This document shows, in pieces, positions 18,301 through 26,880 of a stretch of 64,000 nt of DNA. This DNA comes from Brevibacterium limosum (GTDB lineage: Bacteria; Actinomycetota; Actinomycetes; Actinomycetales; Brevibacteriaceae): positions 2,728,001-2,792,000 of the forward strand of contig NZ_CP050154.1 of assembly GCF_011617705.1 (NCBI RefSeq), read 5' to 3'. The translations under genes and the position numbers were made by a program. The notes below the pieces were generated by a model. That model did not search any database. It had not been told where the DNA came from and worked only from the letters and a program-made list of their open reading frames with translations. The stretch's first letter is position 1, and each line of letters opens with the position of its first letter.

Positions 18301-18983
18301 TCATCGCCGTCTGCGGCGGGAATGGAACGCTGATCGCTGACGGAGAATTCGCGGATCTCATCGACTTCGTCGCCGAAGAACTCGACGCGCAGCGCCCGCT
18401 CCGAGGTGGCCGGGAAGATATCGACGATTCCGCCGCGGACCGCGAATTCGCCGCGTCTGGAGACCATGTCGACACGGGAATATGCGAGTTCGGTGAGCCG
18501 TTCGGCCACGTCGTCGATCTCGGACTCGTCGCCGACGGCCAGCTGGACCGGTTCGATGTCGCCGAGTCCCTTGGCCAGAGGCTGGAGGAATGCGCGCACG
18601 GGCGCGATGACGAAGGTCAGCTCCCGACCGGGGGTGGGATGGGTCAGACGGCGCAGCACCTCAAGACGCTGGCCGACGGTGTCCGAACGCGGCGACAGCT
18701 TCTCGTGCGGCAGGGTCTCCCAACTGGGGAAGATCGCGATCGACGCCGACGGCACCCAGTCGGCCAGCGCCTGAGCAAGGTCTTCGGCTTCACGTGTCGT
18801 GGCGGTGACGATGAGCTGCGGCGCCGAGGCTGCCCCGCCGGTCGTGACGGTTCGGCGCAGAATCGATGGCCACAGTCCCTTGATCGCATCGATCGTGCCG
18901 CCGTCGGTGTTCGGGTCGTTGAAGGCCGCGACGAGTTCGGTGATGGTGGGATTCCGGCGGGTGAGATCAAGTCCGTTGAGCAC
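15381..18983 (-). CDS. mfd: Transcription-repair coupling factor
   Basis: Mfd removes RNA polymerase stalled at lesions and recruits UvrA. This 1200-residue protein has the full domain order. There is a UvrB-like N-terminal module, the RNA polymerase-interacting domain around PGDYVVHDQHGVGRFVEM, and the RecG-like motor with Walker A DVGYGKTEIAVRAAF (about 660) and DEEQRFGVEHKE (about 765). The TRG segment SATPIPRTLEMAVTGIREM comes next. The C-terminal part AMKDLEIRGAGNLLGGQQSG leads to the autoinhibitory domain. The start is GTG with TAGACT ending 6 nt upstream, so a leaderless mRNA is likely. Confidence 0.97.
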   Translation of the reverse strand: MLNGLDLTRRNPTITELVAAFNDPNTDGGTIDAIKGLWPSILRRTVTTGGAASAPQLIVTATTREAEDLAQALADWVPSASIAIFPSWETLPHEKLSPRSDTVGQRLEVLRRLTHPTPGRELTFVIAPVRAFLQPLAKGLGDIEPVQLAVGDESEIDDVAERLTELAYSRVDMVSRRGEFAVRGGIVDIFPATSERALRVEFFGDEVDEIREFSVSDQRSIPAADGDEPLELSAPPCRELLLTDSVRKRAAELAEEVPSAADMLDKIAGGVAVEGMESLSAVLADGMEPIIALLPPASKIIITEPERVDARAADLVETTNEFLEAAWTGAAGGGETPIDLSAASFRTVAEMEEGARLIGLAWWEVGGFATDEELAGPEENIFSVPARIPKGYAGDVEAILADVKGLIHDKWRILVLTEGQGPGRRMVEVFSEAGVPASFVDDPTDLPEALVTVTTAASFGGFVFDDLKLAVLTEADVLGRAAATSTRDMRKLPTRRRRNQVDPLNLAPGDYVVHDQHGVGRFVEMTQRTTGRGANKHTREYLIIEYAPAKRGQPGDRLYVPSDALDQVTRYVGGESPNLNKMGGADWQTTKAKARKAVKEIAGELIRLYSARQATVGHAFGPDTPWQRELEDAFHYVETADQLTTIDEVKSDMEKTVPMDRLICGDVGYGKTEIAVRAAFKAIQEGKQVAVLVPTTLLVQQHYETFAERYSGFPVTIGALSRFQTKQESEKVKEDLADGKLDLVIGTHRLLSGEVRFKELGLVIIDEEQRFGVEHKETLKALRTNVDVLAMSATPIPRTLEMAVTGIREMSTLATPPEERHPVLTYVGKREDKQIKAAIRRELMREGQVFYIHNRVRDIEAVAGHIAEMVPEARIAIAHGKMNETRLEQVIVDFWEKKYDVLVCTTIVETGIDIANANTLIIDNADRYGLSQLHQLRGRVGRGRERAYAYFLYPPDTQLTETAHDRLTTLAAHTELGAGMQVAMKDLEIRGAGNLLGGQQSGHIEGVGFDLYVRLVGEAVAKFRGEETEPEADMRIELPVDAHLPADYVDHERLRLEAYRKLAAAADEAQLQEVLDELTDRYGPYPEPVGVLADVARLRIRARASGVNDIVMQGNFIRFGPVELSDSQVVRLKRLYPKSLLKPALRSVLVPKPMAGSGFDSKEMTDSDILRWAHQFLDAILPVIESEVTEDSEAGAPNNG

Positions 18984-19080
18984 CCGAACAGTCTAGGCCA
19001 CGCAGCTGACATGGCCCATCCGGTGTGCCCCTGCAGGCACCGACGCCGCGCGTGGGCCGAAAACATGTGAGGATGAGCAT

Positions 19081-20559
19081 ATGGTCATGAAGAGAACTGT
19101 CCTTGCAGGATTGGCCGCAGCGGCGCTCCTGCTCACAGGATGCGCGGCCGATGCCGATGATGACATCGCCGTCGCCGAACGGTGGGACTTCCACTCGCGC
19201 CCCGAGCTCGCCCCGCCGAAGGTCGATATCGACTCCGGATCCTTCCCCGACGACAACGGCGATCTGGAGACGTTCCTCGCTCCGAAGGGACAGACCCAGA
19301 TCGATGACAAGTCCTGGGTCGGCGGTCTCATCCTCGACTCCGCCGGTGACCCGCTGTGGATTCGGGAGAACACCGGTGCCCTGTGGGATCTGCGCGTCCA
19401 GGAATATCAGGGGCAGCCGGTACTCACATGGTGGGAGGGCCTGGCCGAAACGCCGCACACCGCCGGTGAGGTCGTCATCCTCGACACCTCGTATCAGGAG
19501 ATCGCGCGAGTGGGCATGGGCGGGGAACTTCCCAAGGACACCTCCGACCTCCACGAGACGACCATCACTGCTGATGACACCATGTTCCTCATCTCCTATG
19601 TGAAGACCCAGACGGACCTGAGCTCGGTCGGCGGAGACGAGGACGGCTGGGCCTGGGAGGGAATCGTCCAGGAGGTCGACATCGAATCCGGTGATCCGCT
19701 GTTCGAGTGGCGCACCCTCGACGCCGTGCCCGTCGACCAGTCCGAGGCGGAGCTCAAGGACGGTGAGGGCACGAAGGACGAGCCCTTCGACTATATCCAC
19801 CTCAACTCCGTGTCCGAGGACGATGACGGCAAGGCTCTGCTCGTCTCGGCACGCAATACCCATGCGGTCTACCAGCTCGATCGCAAGAGCGCCGATCTCA
19901 ACTGGGTCCTCGGCGGCACGGCCTCGGACTTCGAGATGGGCGACGGCGCCCAGTTCGCCTGGCAGCACGATGCTCAGCGTCGTTCCGATGGAACGCTGAC
20001 CCTGTTCGACAACCACGCCGCTCCCCGTCTCGGCGATACCCGCGGTCTGCGTCTCGACGTCGATGAGGAGAAGAAGCGCGCCGAGGTGGTCACGGAGTAT
20101 CCCGCTCCCGACGACCGCTCCTCGGGCAGTCAGGGGAACTTCCAGGAGCTGCCCAACGGCAATGTCGTCCTCGGCTGGGGTTCGGAACCCTATGTCTCGG
20201 AGTTCACCAAGGACGGGAAGCTGCTCTCCGACCTCACCTTCACCGGCGGATCGAACTACCGGGCCTACCGCTTCGACTGGCATGCTCAGCCGACCGCTCC
20301 CCCGACCGCGACGAAGTCGCAGCCCCAGGCGGACCTCACTCGCGTGCACATGAGCTGGAACGGCGCCACCGAAGTGGCCTCGTGGAGGGTGCTCAGCGGA
20401 GACGACGAGGATCATCTGGTCGAGAACACCGAGGTCGAGCGCACCGGTTTCGAGACCGCGGCAGACATCACCCCGAACGGCTCGACGATCATCGCCGAAG
20501 CTCTCGACGCCGACGGCGGATCCCTCGGTTCGACTCGAGTGCACCCACGAAGCGAATAG
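19081..20559 (+). CDS. Arylsulfotransferase-family (ASST-like) lipoprotein
   Basis: This 492-residue protein has a lipoprotein signal, LAAAALLLTGC, with the lipidated Cys at about residue 21. The rest resembles arylsulfotransferase (ASST) family beta-propellers: DLHETTITADDTMFLISY, FDYIHLNSVSEDDDG, LLVSARNTHAVYQLDR, FAWQHDAQRRSDGTLTLFDN and GNFQELPNGNVVLGWG. His residues at H-E-T, Y-I-H-L-N, N-T-H and W-Q-H-D match the positions of catalytic or substrate-contact His in the family. The substrate is unknown. ATG at 19081 or 19087 are both possible. The gene is monocistronic, divergent from mfd, with 97 bases between. Confidence 0.87.
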   Translation: MVMKRTVLAGLAAAALLLTGCAADADDDIAVAERWDFHSRPELAPPKVDIDSGSFPDDNGDLETFLAPKGQTQIDDKSWVGGLILDSAGDPLWIRENTGALWDLRVQEYQGQPVLTWWEGLAETPHTAGEVVILDTSYQEIARVGMGGELPKDTSDLHETTITADDTMFLISYVKTQTDLSSVGGDEDGWAWEGIVQEVDIESGDPLFEWRTLDAVPVDQSEAELKDGEGTKDEPFDYIHLNSVSEDDDGKALLVSARNTHAVYQLDRKSADLNWVLGGTASDFEMGDGAQFAWQHDAQRRSDGTLTLFDNHAAPRLGDTRGLRLDVDEEKKRAEVVTEYPAPDDRSSGSQGNFQELPNGNVVLGWGSEPYVSEFTKDGKLLSDLTFTGGSNYRAYRFDWHAQPTAPPTATKSQPQADLTRVHMSWNGATEVASWRVLSGDDEDHLVENTEVERTGFETAADITPNGSTIIAEALDADGGSLGSTRVHPRSE

Positions 20560-20725
20560 CTCGGCTTCGTTCCCGGTGAGGCACGCCGCGGGGCGGACCT
20601 CGAGCGGGAGCACGGACTCACTCAGTATTATCTCAAGGCGATAACGGGCCTAACGGAACGATCACGATTGGTCGGAGGGCCCGGATATTCGGGGTTCTCC
20701 AATCTTCATCGCCCACAATTAGGAC

Positions 20726-21442
20726 ATGACCGACCACTCCCCACGTTTCTCCGCCGAGGAATCCCGCCTCCTCTTCGGCTCCGACTCCTCCGACTCCGGA
20801 TCTCCCCGTTCCGGCCGTTCGGCGAATCCCCCGGTCGCACACCTCAACACCACCGTCGACCGACCGCACCTGCTCTCCCGGTTCACTCCGGTGCTGATTG
20901 TGCTGGCGGTCATGTGGGTCGTCGAGATCGTCGATGCGATCCTCCCCCTCGACCTCGACATGTTCAGTCTGCAGTCGTGGAACCCGCTGTCGCTCTACGG
21001 CCTGGTCACCTCACCGCTGCTGCATTCGGGATTCGGCCATCTCCTGGCCAATACCTTCCCGTTCCTCGTCCTCGGCATCGTCATCGCTTTCGAGGGCCGG
21101 CGGCGCTTCTGGATGGTCACGGGCATCACGGCCCTGAGCTCCGGGCTCGGCGCATGGCTGACCACTCTGCCCGGCCAGCACATCGTCGGTGCCTCCGGCA
21201 TCGTCTTCGGCTTCTTCGGCTACCTCGCAGTGCGCACCTGGTTCACCGACGACGTGCTGCGCAAGATCGTCTACTTCGCCATCGGCCTGTTCATCTTCGT
21301 CACCTACGGTGCATCGATGATCTTCGGCATGCTGCCGCAGACCAACGACATCTCCTGGCAGGGCCACCTGTTCGGTTTCGCCGGCGGGATCGTCGCCGCA
21401 TGGTGGCTGCACCGGCGCTCGGAGAAGCAGAAGACGGCCTGA
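20726..21442 (+). CDS. Rhomboid family intramembrane serine protease
   Basis: This 238-residue protein has a polar Ser-rich N-terminus and six predicted membrane segments (from about residue 54). The rhomboid catalytic pair is visible: Ser in GASGIVFGFFGYL and His in WQGHLFGFAGGI. The oxyanion-type HSGFGHLLANTFPFLVLG, with His and Asn, is in TM2. The family cuts substrates within the membrane. CACAAT ends 6 nt before the ATG, consistent with a leaderless transcript. It converges on pth with only 7 bases between stop codons. Confidence 0.93.
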   Translation: MTDHSPRFSAEESRLLFGSDSSDSGSPRSGRSANPPVAHLNTTVDRPHLLSRFTPVLIVLAVMWVVEIVDAILPLDLDMFSLQSWNPLSLYGLVTSPLLHSGFGHLLANTFPFLVLGIVIAFEGRRRFWMVTGITALSSGLGAWLTTLPGQHIVGASGIVFGFFGYLAVRTWFTDDVLRKIVYFAIGLFIFVTYGASMIFGMLPQTNDISWQGHLFGFAGGIVAAWWLHRRSEKQKTA

Positions 21443-21449
21443 GCCCTGA

Positions 21450-22049
21450 TCAGCGGGAGTGGAACTTCTGCTGCATGTCGGTGAGTCCGTTGATGATGAG
21501 CTCTTCGACGGCGTCGGCGAGGTCTGAGATGAAGATCGGCAGGGTCGTCCGTTCGTCCTTCGAGAAGGGACGCAGCACATAGTCGGCGGTGTCCTGTCGT
21601 CCCGGTGGGCGTCCGACTCCCGCACGCACCCGCAGATAGCTCTTCGTCCCCAGCACCGAGGTCATCGAGCGCAGGCCGTTGTGTCCGCCCTCTCCCCCGC
21701 CGAGCTTAGCTCTGATCGCGTCGAAGGGCAGGTCCACATCGTCATGGACGGCGATGATGCGGTCGGTGGTGATTCCGTAGAAGTCGGCCAGTGCTCGCAC
21801 CGGCCCGCCGGATTCGTTCATATACCCCGTCGAGGTGGCCAACACCACTCGCGGACCGGGCAGTCCCGGAACGCGGCCGGCAGACAGACGCCCGGTGCCG
21901 ACGTGCGAGCGCAGTTTCGTGCGCGTCAGAGTGCTCCCGACGCGGGAGGCGAGTTCGCTGACGACCATCTGTCCGATGTTGTGCCGGGTCGTTTCGTACT
22001 TGGGTCCGGGGTTGCCCAGTCCGAAGACCAACCATGCTTCGTTCGACAT
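21450..22049 (-). CDS. pth: Peptidyl-tRNA hydrolase
   Basis: Pth releases tRNA from peptidyl-tRNA dropped by ribosomes. The 199-residue protein starts MSNEAWLVFGLGNPGPKYE with the catalytic His in RHNIG, followed by STGYMNESG, the catalytic Asp in VHDDVDLPF, and GGGEGGHNGLRS. The ATG at 22049 is chosen over an upstream in-frame start because the family motif begins there and AAGGACGG precedes it. It follows rplY, the usual pairing in actinobacteria. Confidence 0.96.
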   Translation of the reverse strand: MSNEAWLVFGLGNPGPKYETTRHNIGQMVVSELASRVGSTLTRTKLRSHVGTGRLSAGRVPGLPGPRVVLATSTGYMNESGGPVRALADFYGITTDRIIAVHDDVDLPFDAIRAKLGGGEGGHNGLRSMTSVLGTKSYLRVRAGVGRPPGRQDTADYVLRPFSKDERTTLPIFISDLADAVEELIINGLTDMQQKFHSR

Positions 22050-22152
22050 TGCCGTCCTTGTCCGTCGTGTCCATGTCCGCCGACCGGGCGGTGATGCTGC
22101 TGCCTTCGCTCGCGCGAGACGCGTGAGCCGGGGTTCTCTCCCGTGAGACGAA

Positions 22153-22185
22153 TTCGGTGGGCCGCCAGACAGGCGACCCACCGAA
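22153..22185 (-). terminator. Hairpin between rplY and pth
   Basis: A 14-bp stem with one mismatch and a 5-nt loop lies 55 bases past the rplY stop. It could end part of rplY transcription or stabilise its 3' end. No T-run follows. Confidence 0.5.
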
Positions 22186-22239
22186 CAGCGTAGTCAGTCA
22201 GTGCTCCTCACGGCATCTCGGTGCAGTGAGGAGAGAAGA

Positions 22240-22884
22240 TCACTCCTCTTCGGAGGCCTCTTCCTCACCGGACTCCGCAGCAGCCTCTGCCTCGGTCGAC
22301 TCTTCAGCGGTCTCTTCCTCGGCATCGGACTCGGTGTCCATCTCGGCCTCTTCGGAGACGTTGACGATGAGCTGCTCTTCGTCGGCGACGAGCTCGACGC
22401 CTGCCGGCAGCTCGACCTGACCTGCCAGGACGTGCTCGCCGGCGGGACGGCCCTCGATGGTGACCTCGATGAGCTCGGGCAGCTTCGTCGCATCGGCCAT
22501 GACGGCGATGGTCGACTCTTCCTGCGAGACCATGGTGCCGGGAGCGGCTTCTCCGACGACGTGGATGGGCACGTCGACCTCGATCTTCTCGCCGCGCTTG
22601 ACGATGATGAGGTCGAGGTGCTCGATATCACGACGCACGGGTTCGATCTGGACGTCACGCGCAATGGCGAGGACGTTCTTCGATCCGTCGGTGCTTTCGA
22701 TCTCGAGCAGCGCGTTCGCGTGCTTGAGAGCCAGCATGGTGGCGTGGCCCTCGAGCGACACGTGGACGGGGTCTCCGCCGTGACCGTAGATGACAGCGGG
22801 GATGCGACCCGCGCGGCGGATGCGGCGTGCTGCGCCCTTGCCGAACTCGTTGCGAGCTTCGGCCAGAAGTTTGAAGTCAGCCAT
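22240..22884 (-). CDS. rplY: 50S ribosomal protein L25/general stress protein Ctc
   Basis: L25 binds 5S rRNA in the large ribosomal subunit. The N-terminal domain has EARNEFGKGAARRIRRAG and IPAVIYGHG, the standard opening, followed by the TL5/Ctc C-terminal beta domain. The last 35-40 residues are almost entirely Glu, Ala and Ser, a long acidic tail usual in actinobacteria. The 214-residue length is of the Ctc type. AAGGAGAGAAA precedes the ATG. It is in the conserved order glmU-prs-rplY-pth-mfd; here a hydrolase separates it from prs. Confidence 0.95.
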   Translation of the reverse strand: MADFKLLAEARNEFGKGAARRIRRAGRIPAVIYGHGGDPVHVSLEGHATMLALKHANALLEIESTDGSKNVLAIARDVQIEPVRRDIEHLDLIIVKRGEKIEVDVPIHVVGEAAPGTMVSQEESTIAVMADATKLPELIEVTIEGRPAGEHVLAGQVELPAGVELVADEEQLIVNVSEEAEMDTESDAEEETAEESTEAEAAAESGEEEASEEE

Positions 22885-23033
22885 TTTCTCTCCTTCGTGG
22901 TGAACTTACCTTCGAGCACCACGGCGAAACAGCCTGAGAACCCACGCGAACCTCGAACCCAGTGGGCTTGAGTTCGTGGGACAGGACCGCGTCGATCACG
23001 GAGACATCAGTCTCCCTCGCCGAGGCAACCCAG

Positions 23034-24050
23034 CTATTCTACGGCACCGTCCGTTTCGGCACCAATTCGAGAGGTCACGGCTGCGGCGCAGGCATCGATC
23101 CCGGTCTCGGTGAGGAGGATGTCGTAGTGATTGGTCCCCTGCACATCGACCATGCCCATCCGCGGCCATCGCCGGGCGAAGTCAGCGGTCAGCTCGGGCG
23201 GGTAGAGGCCAGGTTCGGCGGCGACGAGGTCGCGTTCGGCGAAGAGGAAGACCACCTCGGCCTGGGAGTCGTCACTGCCCATGATCGTCTCCAGCGCCTC
23301 ACGGTAGGCCGACCCGGTGTACATGTCCGCCGAATCGGCCTGCATCGCCTCCACCGAGGTCGACGGCTGGAACGAATGGTCGTCCTTGGCCGCCAGGTCA
23401 TAGACGAAGCTCTCGGTGGCCACGGTGTCGAGGCCGTCGACGAAGGCGGGGTGAGCGGCGAAGTACGCCAGGTACTCCTCGACGCTGCCGAAGCTCATCG
23501 ACAGCCGCTCGGCGGCCGGGCCGAGGACGGCGGCGATGAGGTCGTCGGTGTCGAGATCCTCATCGTTGAGGTCATCGACGGGACCGTCTCCATGGGGCTG
23601 TCCCACGGGCAGGGGAAGCCCCCCGTCGATGAGGACGGGACCGCAGAAACGACGGGCCGCCTCGGCGCCGGCATCAGTGATCTGCTCAGCCGACATCCCG
23701 GCCAGGGTCACGGCGACGAACCCGCCCATGGAATGCCCGACCAGGGTGACGGGCCCGTCCGGGGCGAAGGTGTCGACGACAGCGAGGACGTCCTGGGCGT
23801 GGGCGGCCATTCCGTACGGGCCGGGCAGGGTGCGGGAATCGGCCCGCCCGCGCAGGTCCGGGCCGATGACGCGGACGCTGGGCAGTGCGGAGACGAGGCC
23901 CGCGAAGAACAGGTGGTTGGAGGTGATGCCGTGGATGACGCACACGGTGGGCACACGTCCGGGGCCGGTCGCCACCGGCTCCCACACTCCCACGGACAGC
24001 TGCCCTCCGGGAACGTCCACGCGGTACCGGTTGTAATCGTGTGAGGACAT
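23034..24050 (-). CDS. Alpha/beta hydrolase
   Basis: This is a 338-residue alpha/beta-hydrolase-fold enzyme. The oxyanion region CVIHGITSNHLFFAGL is followed by DLRGRADS and the nucleophile elbow LVGHSMGGFVAV. The late acid is likely in FLFAERD and the catalytic His in QGTNHYDILL. There is no signal peptide. The cap region (about residues 130-230) is acidic and variable, so the substrate cannot be given. It is inserted between prs and rplY and read in the same direction, with an 80-bp gap holding its own possible promoter (TACACT on the minus strand near 24085). Confidence 0.9.
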   Translation of the reverse strand: MSSHDYNRYRVDVPGGQLSVGVWEPVATGPGRVPTVCVIHGITSNHLFFAGLVSALPSVRVIGPDLRGRADSRTLPGPYGMAAHAQDVLAVVDTFAPDGPVTLVGHSMGGFVAVTLAGMSAEQITDAGAEAARRFCGPVLIDGGLPLPVGQPHGDGPVDDLNDEDLDTDDLIAAVLGPAAERLSMSFGSVEEYLAYFAAHPAFVDGLDTVATESFVYDLAAKDDHSFQPSTSVEAMQADSADMYTGSAYREALETIMGSDDSQAEVVFLFAERDLVAAEPGLYPPELTADFARRWPRMGMVDVQGTNHYDILLTETGIDACAAAVTSRIGAETDGAVE

Positions 24051-24164
24051 CGTCCCTGATCCCTTCGCTTAGGCGTTGTCTCCAGTGTAGGACCTCACAG
24101 CAGCGGCGACGATGGGGTTCCGCGCATCGAACCGACCGGGCCGCCGGCTCCGGCGTGGCCGAAT

Positions 24165-24226
24165 CACCTGGTCCGAACGCGGCGGAGCCCCGAGCTCACC
24201 TGGTCTGAACGGGGCGGAGCCCCGAG
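24165..24226. repeat. Two tandem 30-bp units before the prs terminator
   Basis: A unit starting CACCTGGTC and ending GGAGCCCCGAG occurs at 24165-24194 and again at 24197-24226, with two differences. The second copy supplies the left arm of the terminator hairpin. Confidence 0.75.
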
Positions 24227-24249
24227 TCGATGATCGACTCGGGGCTCCG
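24215..24249 (-). terminator. Strong hairpin terminator of prs
   Basis: A perfect 17-bp stem with a single central base lies 42 bases past the prs stop. Because of the tandem repeat, the same right arm could also pair with the upstream unit, giving two alternative hairpins. Confidence 0.7.
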
Positions 24250-24290
24250 TCGGTGTCAGTGGCCGCACCTCCGTGCGGACGGTCGTGGGC

Positions 24291-25262
24291 TCAGACCTCG
24301 AAGAGGCTCGTGACCGATCCGTCCTCGAAGACCTCGTGCACGGCACGGGCGATGAGCGGGGCGATCGAGAGCACGGTGAGCTTGTCGAACTTCTTGTCTT
24401 CGCTCAGCGGCAGGGTGTTGGTGACGATGACCTCTTCGGCCACGGAGTTCGACAGGCGTTCGACGGCCGGGCCGGAGAACACGGCGTGGGTGGACACGAC
24501 GATGACGCCCTTGGCGCCGGCCGCCATGCAGGCCTCGGCGGCCTGGACGATGGTGCCGCCGGTGTCGATCATGTCGTCGACGAGCACGCAGGTGCGACCC
24601 TCGACCTCACCGACGACGCGGTTGGCCTTCGTCTCGTTCGGTCGGGTGATGTCGCGGGTCTTGTGGATGAAGGCCAGCGGCACTCCGCCCAGTGAGTTCG
24701 ACCAGTTCTCGGCGACCTTGATGCGCCCTGCGTCGGGAGAGACCACGGCGAGATCGCCGGGATAGTTCTCCTTGACGTATCCGGCGAGGATCGGCATGGC
24801 GATGAGGTGGTCGACGGGGCCGTCGAAATACCCCTGGATCTGCGCGGTGTGCAGATCGACGGTGATGATGCGGTCGGCACCGGCGGTCTTGTACAGGTCG
24901 GCGACGAGGCGAGCGGAGATGGGCTCACGGCCGCGGTGCTTCTTGTCCTGCCGTGCGTACGGAAAGAACGGGGCGATGACGGTGATCCGCTTGGCCGATG
25001 CGCGCTTGAGCGCGTCGACCATGATCAGCTGCTCCATCAGCCATTCGTTGATGGGAGCACAGTGGGACTGGAGGACGAAGACGTCGCTGCCGCGGACCGA
25101 CTCTGAATAGCGGACGTAGATCTCACCGTTCGCGAAGTTGTAGATGTCGGTGGGGAGGAGTTCGGTCCCCAGGTTCTCCGCGACTTGTTCGGCGAGTTCG
25201 GGGTTTGCCCGACCGCTGACCAGGACGAGCTTCTTATCGCCCGTCGTCGTTATCTCATTCAC
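24291..25262 (-). CDS. prs: Ribose-phosphate pyrophosphokinase
   Basis: This cytoplasmic enzyme makes PRPP from ribose 5-phosphate and ATP, feeding purine, pyrimidine, His, Trp and NAD synthesis. PurN, PurH and PncB use related pathways in this window. The 323-residue length is standard. Motifs: GRANPELAEQVAENLG, NGEIYVRYSESVRG, the flexible loop KKHRGREPISARL, and the PRPP-binding CVLVDDMIDTGGT. The GTG start lies inside the glmU tail, overlapping by 8 bases, so the two are coupled. Confidence 0.96.
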   Translation of the reverse strand: MNEITTTGDKKLVLVSGRANPELAEQVAENLGTELLPTDIYNFANGEIYVRYSESVRGSDVFVLQSHCAPINEWLMEQLIMVDALKRASAKRITVIAPFFPYARQDKKHRGREPISARLVADLYKTAGADRIITVDLHTAQIQGYFDGPVDHLIAMPILAGYVKENYPGDLAVVSPDAGRIKVAENWSNSLGGVPLAFIHKTRDITRPNETKANRVVGEVEGRTCVLVDDMIDTGGTIVQAAEACMAAGAKGVIVVSTHAVFSGPAVERLSNSVAEEVIVTNTLPLSEDKKFDKLTVLSIAPLIARAVHEVFEDGSVTSLFEV

Positions 25263-26712
25263 TTATCCGTTCCCCTTCGGACGCGTTCTCGGCGGCCTGC
25301 GCTGCAGGCGTGCCCGGACGGTTTGTCTGGACCCAGCCCTCCAAGTTGCGCTGCGGGGCCACGGAGATGGCCAGCGCTCCTGCAGGGACATCCTTGCGCA
25401 CCGTCGTGCTTGCACCCGAATAGGCGCCGTCGCCCACGGTGACAGGGGCGACATACATATTGTCCGAGCCCATGCGTGCATGCTTGCCGATGACGGTGCG
25501 GTGCTTGTTGACGCCGTCGTAGTTGACGAACACCGAGGCGGCTCCGATGTTCGAACCCTCCCCGATCTCCGCATCGCCGACGTAGGAGAGGTGGGGCACC
25601 TTCGCACCCTTGCCGATATCGGCGTTCTTCGTCTCCACGAAGGTGCCGATCTTTCCGGACTCGCCGAGCTTGGTGCCCGGACGCAGATAGGCGAACGGTC
25701 CGACATCGGCCTTCGGACCGACGACGGCGAGCTCACCGTGGGTGCGCACAACCTGTGCGCCCTCTCCCACCTCGGTGTCCTTGAGCGTGGTGTCGGGGCC
25801 GACGATGGCACCGGCTCCGATGTCGGTGGCGCCCAGCAGCTGGGTGCCCGGCAGGATCGTCGCATCGGCGGCGATGGAGACGTCGACGTCGATCCACGTG
25901 GTGTCGGGGTCGATGATGGAGACTCCGGCGCGCATGAACTTCTCGCACTGGCGCCGGTTGAGTTCCTTGCCGAGGTTGGCCAGCTGCACGCGATCGTTCG
26001 CTCCTTCGACCTGCCACAGGTCGTCGGTGGCGGTGGCGGCAACGGACAGCCCGGCTTCGCGGGACAGTCCGATCACGTCGGTGAGATACTTCTCACCTTG
26101 GGCGTTGTCGGTGGTCAGAGACGCCAGACCCTGCCGCAGCGCGGAGGCGTCGAAGGCGTAGATCCCGGAGTTGATCTCGCGGATGGCCCGCTCGGTCTCG
26201 CTCGCGTCCTTCTGTTCGACGATGCTCAGCAGGGCGCCGTTCGCGTCGCGGACGATGCGGCCGTACCCGTTGGGGTCGTCCACCTCGGCGGACAGGACGG
26301 TCACGGCGTTGGAGTCGGATTCGTGGATCTCGACGAGCCCGGTGATCGTCTCGGTCGTCAGCAACGGCACATCGCCGTAGGTGACGACGACGGTTCCGCT
26401 GAGGTCCTCGGGCAGCTGCGTCAGCGCACATTCGGTGGCGCGTCCGGTGCCGGGGAGGTCATCCTGGTCGGCGATGAGCAGGGTCCGCTGGGAGGACACG
26501 GGGAGGGAGTCGAGGTGGGCGACGAGCTGATCGCGCTCGTGGCGGACGACGACGATGAGGTGTTCGGGAGAGGTTCCGGCCGCAGCTGCGACGGAGTGAT
26601 GGAGCAGGGAGCGTCCGCCGATGGGATGCATCACCTTGGGAAGAGCCGACTTCATTCGAGTGCCTTGGCCCGCTGCCAGTACGATGACGGCGGTCGGATG
26701 AGTCTGCGACAT
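25255..26712 (-). CDS. glmU: Bifunctional GlcNAc-1-P uridylyltransferase/GlcN-1-P acetyltransferase
   Basis: GlmU makes UDP-GlcNAc for peptidoglycan in two steps. The N-terminal nucleotidyltransferase has VLAAGQGTRMKSALPKV, VVTYGDVPLL and NSGIYAF. The C-terminal left-handed beta helix has the hexapeptide repeat region and the acetyltransferase segment FAYLRPGTKLGESGKIGTF with the catalytic His in RTVIGKHARMG-like repeats nearby. The 485-residue length fits. The ATG at 26712 with AAGGATTC is used rather than an upstream in-frame start that would read through the tRNA-Gln. It is coupled to prs. Confidence 0.96.
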   Translation of the reverse strand: MSQTHPTAVIVLAAGQGTRMKSALPKVMHPIGGRSLLHHSVAAAAGTSPEHLIVVVRHERDQLVAHLDSLPVSSQRTLLIADQDDLPGTGRATECALTQLPEDLSGTVVVTYGDVPLLTTETITGLVEIHESDSNAVTVLSAEVDDPNGYGRIVRDANGALLSIVEQKDASETERAIREINSGIYAFDASALRQGLASLTTDNAQGEKYLTDVIGLSREAGLSVAATATDDLWQVEGANDRVQLANLGKELNRRQCEKFMRAGVSIIDPDTTWIDVDVSIAADATILPGTQLLGATDIGAGAIVGPDTTLKDTEVGEGAQVVRTHGELAVVGPKADVGPFAYLRPGTKLGESGKIGTFVETKNADIGKGAKVPHLSYVGDAEIGEGSNIGAASVFVNYDGVNKHRTVIGKHARMGSDNMYVAPVTVGDGAYSGASTTVRKDVPAGALAISVAPQRNLEGWVQTNRPGTPAAQAAENASEGERISE

Positions 26713-26744
26713 AGTTGAATCCTTCGCATGTCGGGTTGGGCCAG

Positions 26745-26816
26745 CTCCGCCCATAGGATTCGAACCTATACTGCACGGCTCCAAAGGCCGGCGTGCTGCC
26801 ATTACACCAGGGCGGA
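26745..26816 (-). tRNA. tRNA-Gln (UUG)
   Basis: On the minus strand the acceptor TCCGCCC pairs with GGGCGGA. The D arm, anticodon loop CTTTGGA (anticodon TTG) and T arm ATAGG-TTCGAAT-CCTAT all fold. The discriminator is G, as expected for Gln. CCA is not encoded. It ends 32 bases before the glmU start on the same strand. Confidence 0.95.
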
Positions 26817-26880
26817 ACAGCGTGCACCAGGAGAGGGGCCCGCGCTCACGAGACACCATCATGCCACTACGATTAACTGT

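Noticed and set aside
15462..19070. A 1202-codon rightward open frame opposite mfd
   Set aside because: It is an antisense shadow that arises because high-GC codons on the mfd strand avoid stops in the opposite frame. It has no family motif and low-complexity composition, while mfd is complete.
26713..26862. Fifty-codon N-terminal extension of GlmU
   Set aside because: It would be translated from the tRNA-Gln sequence, while the ATG at 26712 has a ribosome site and the family start.
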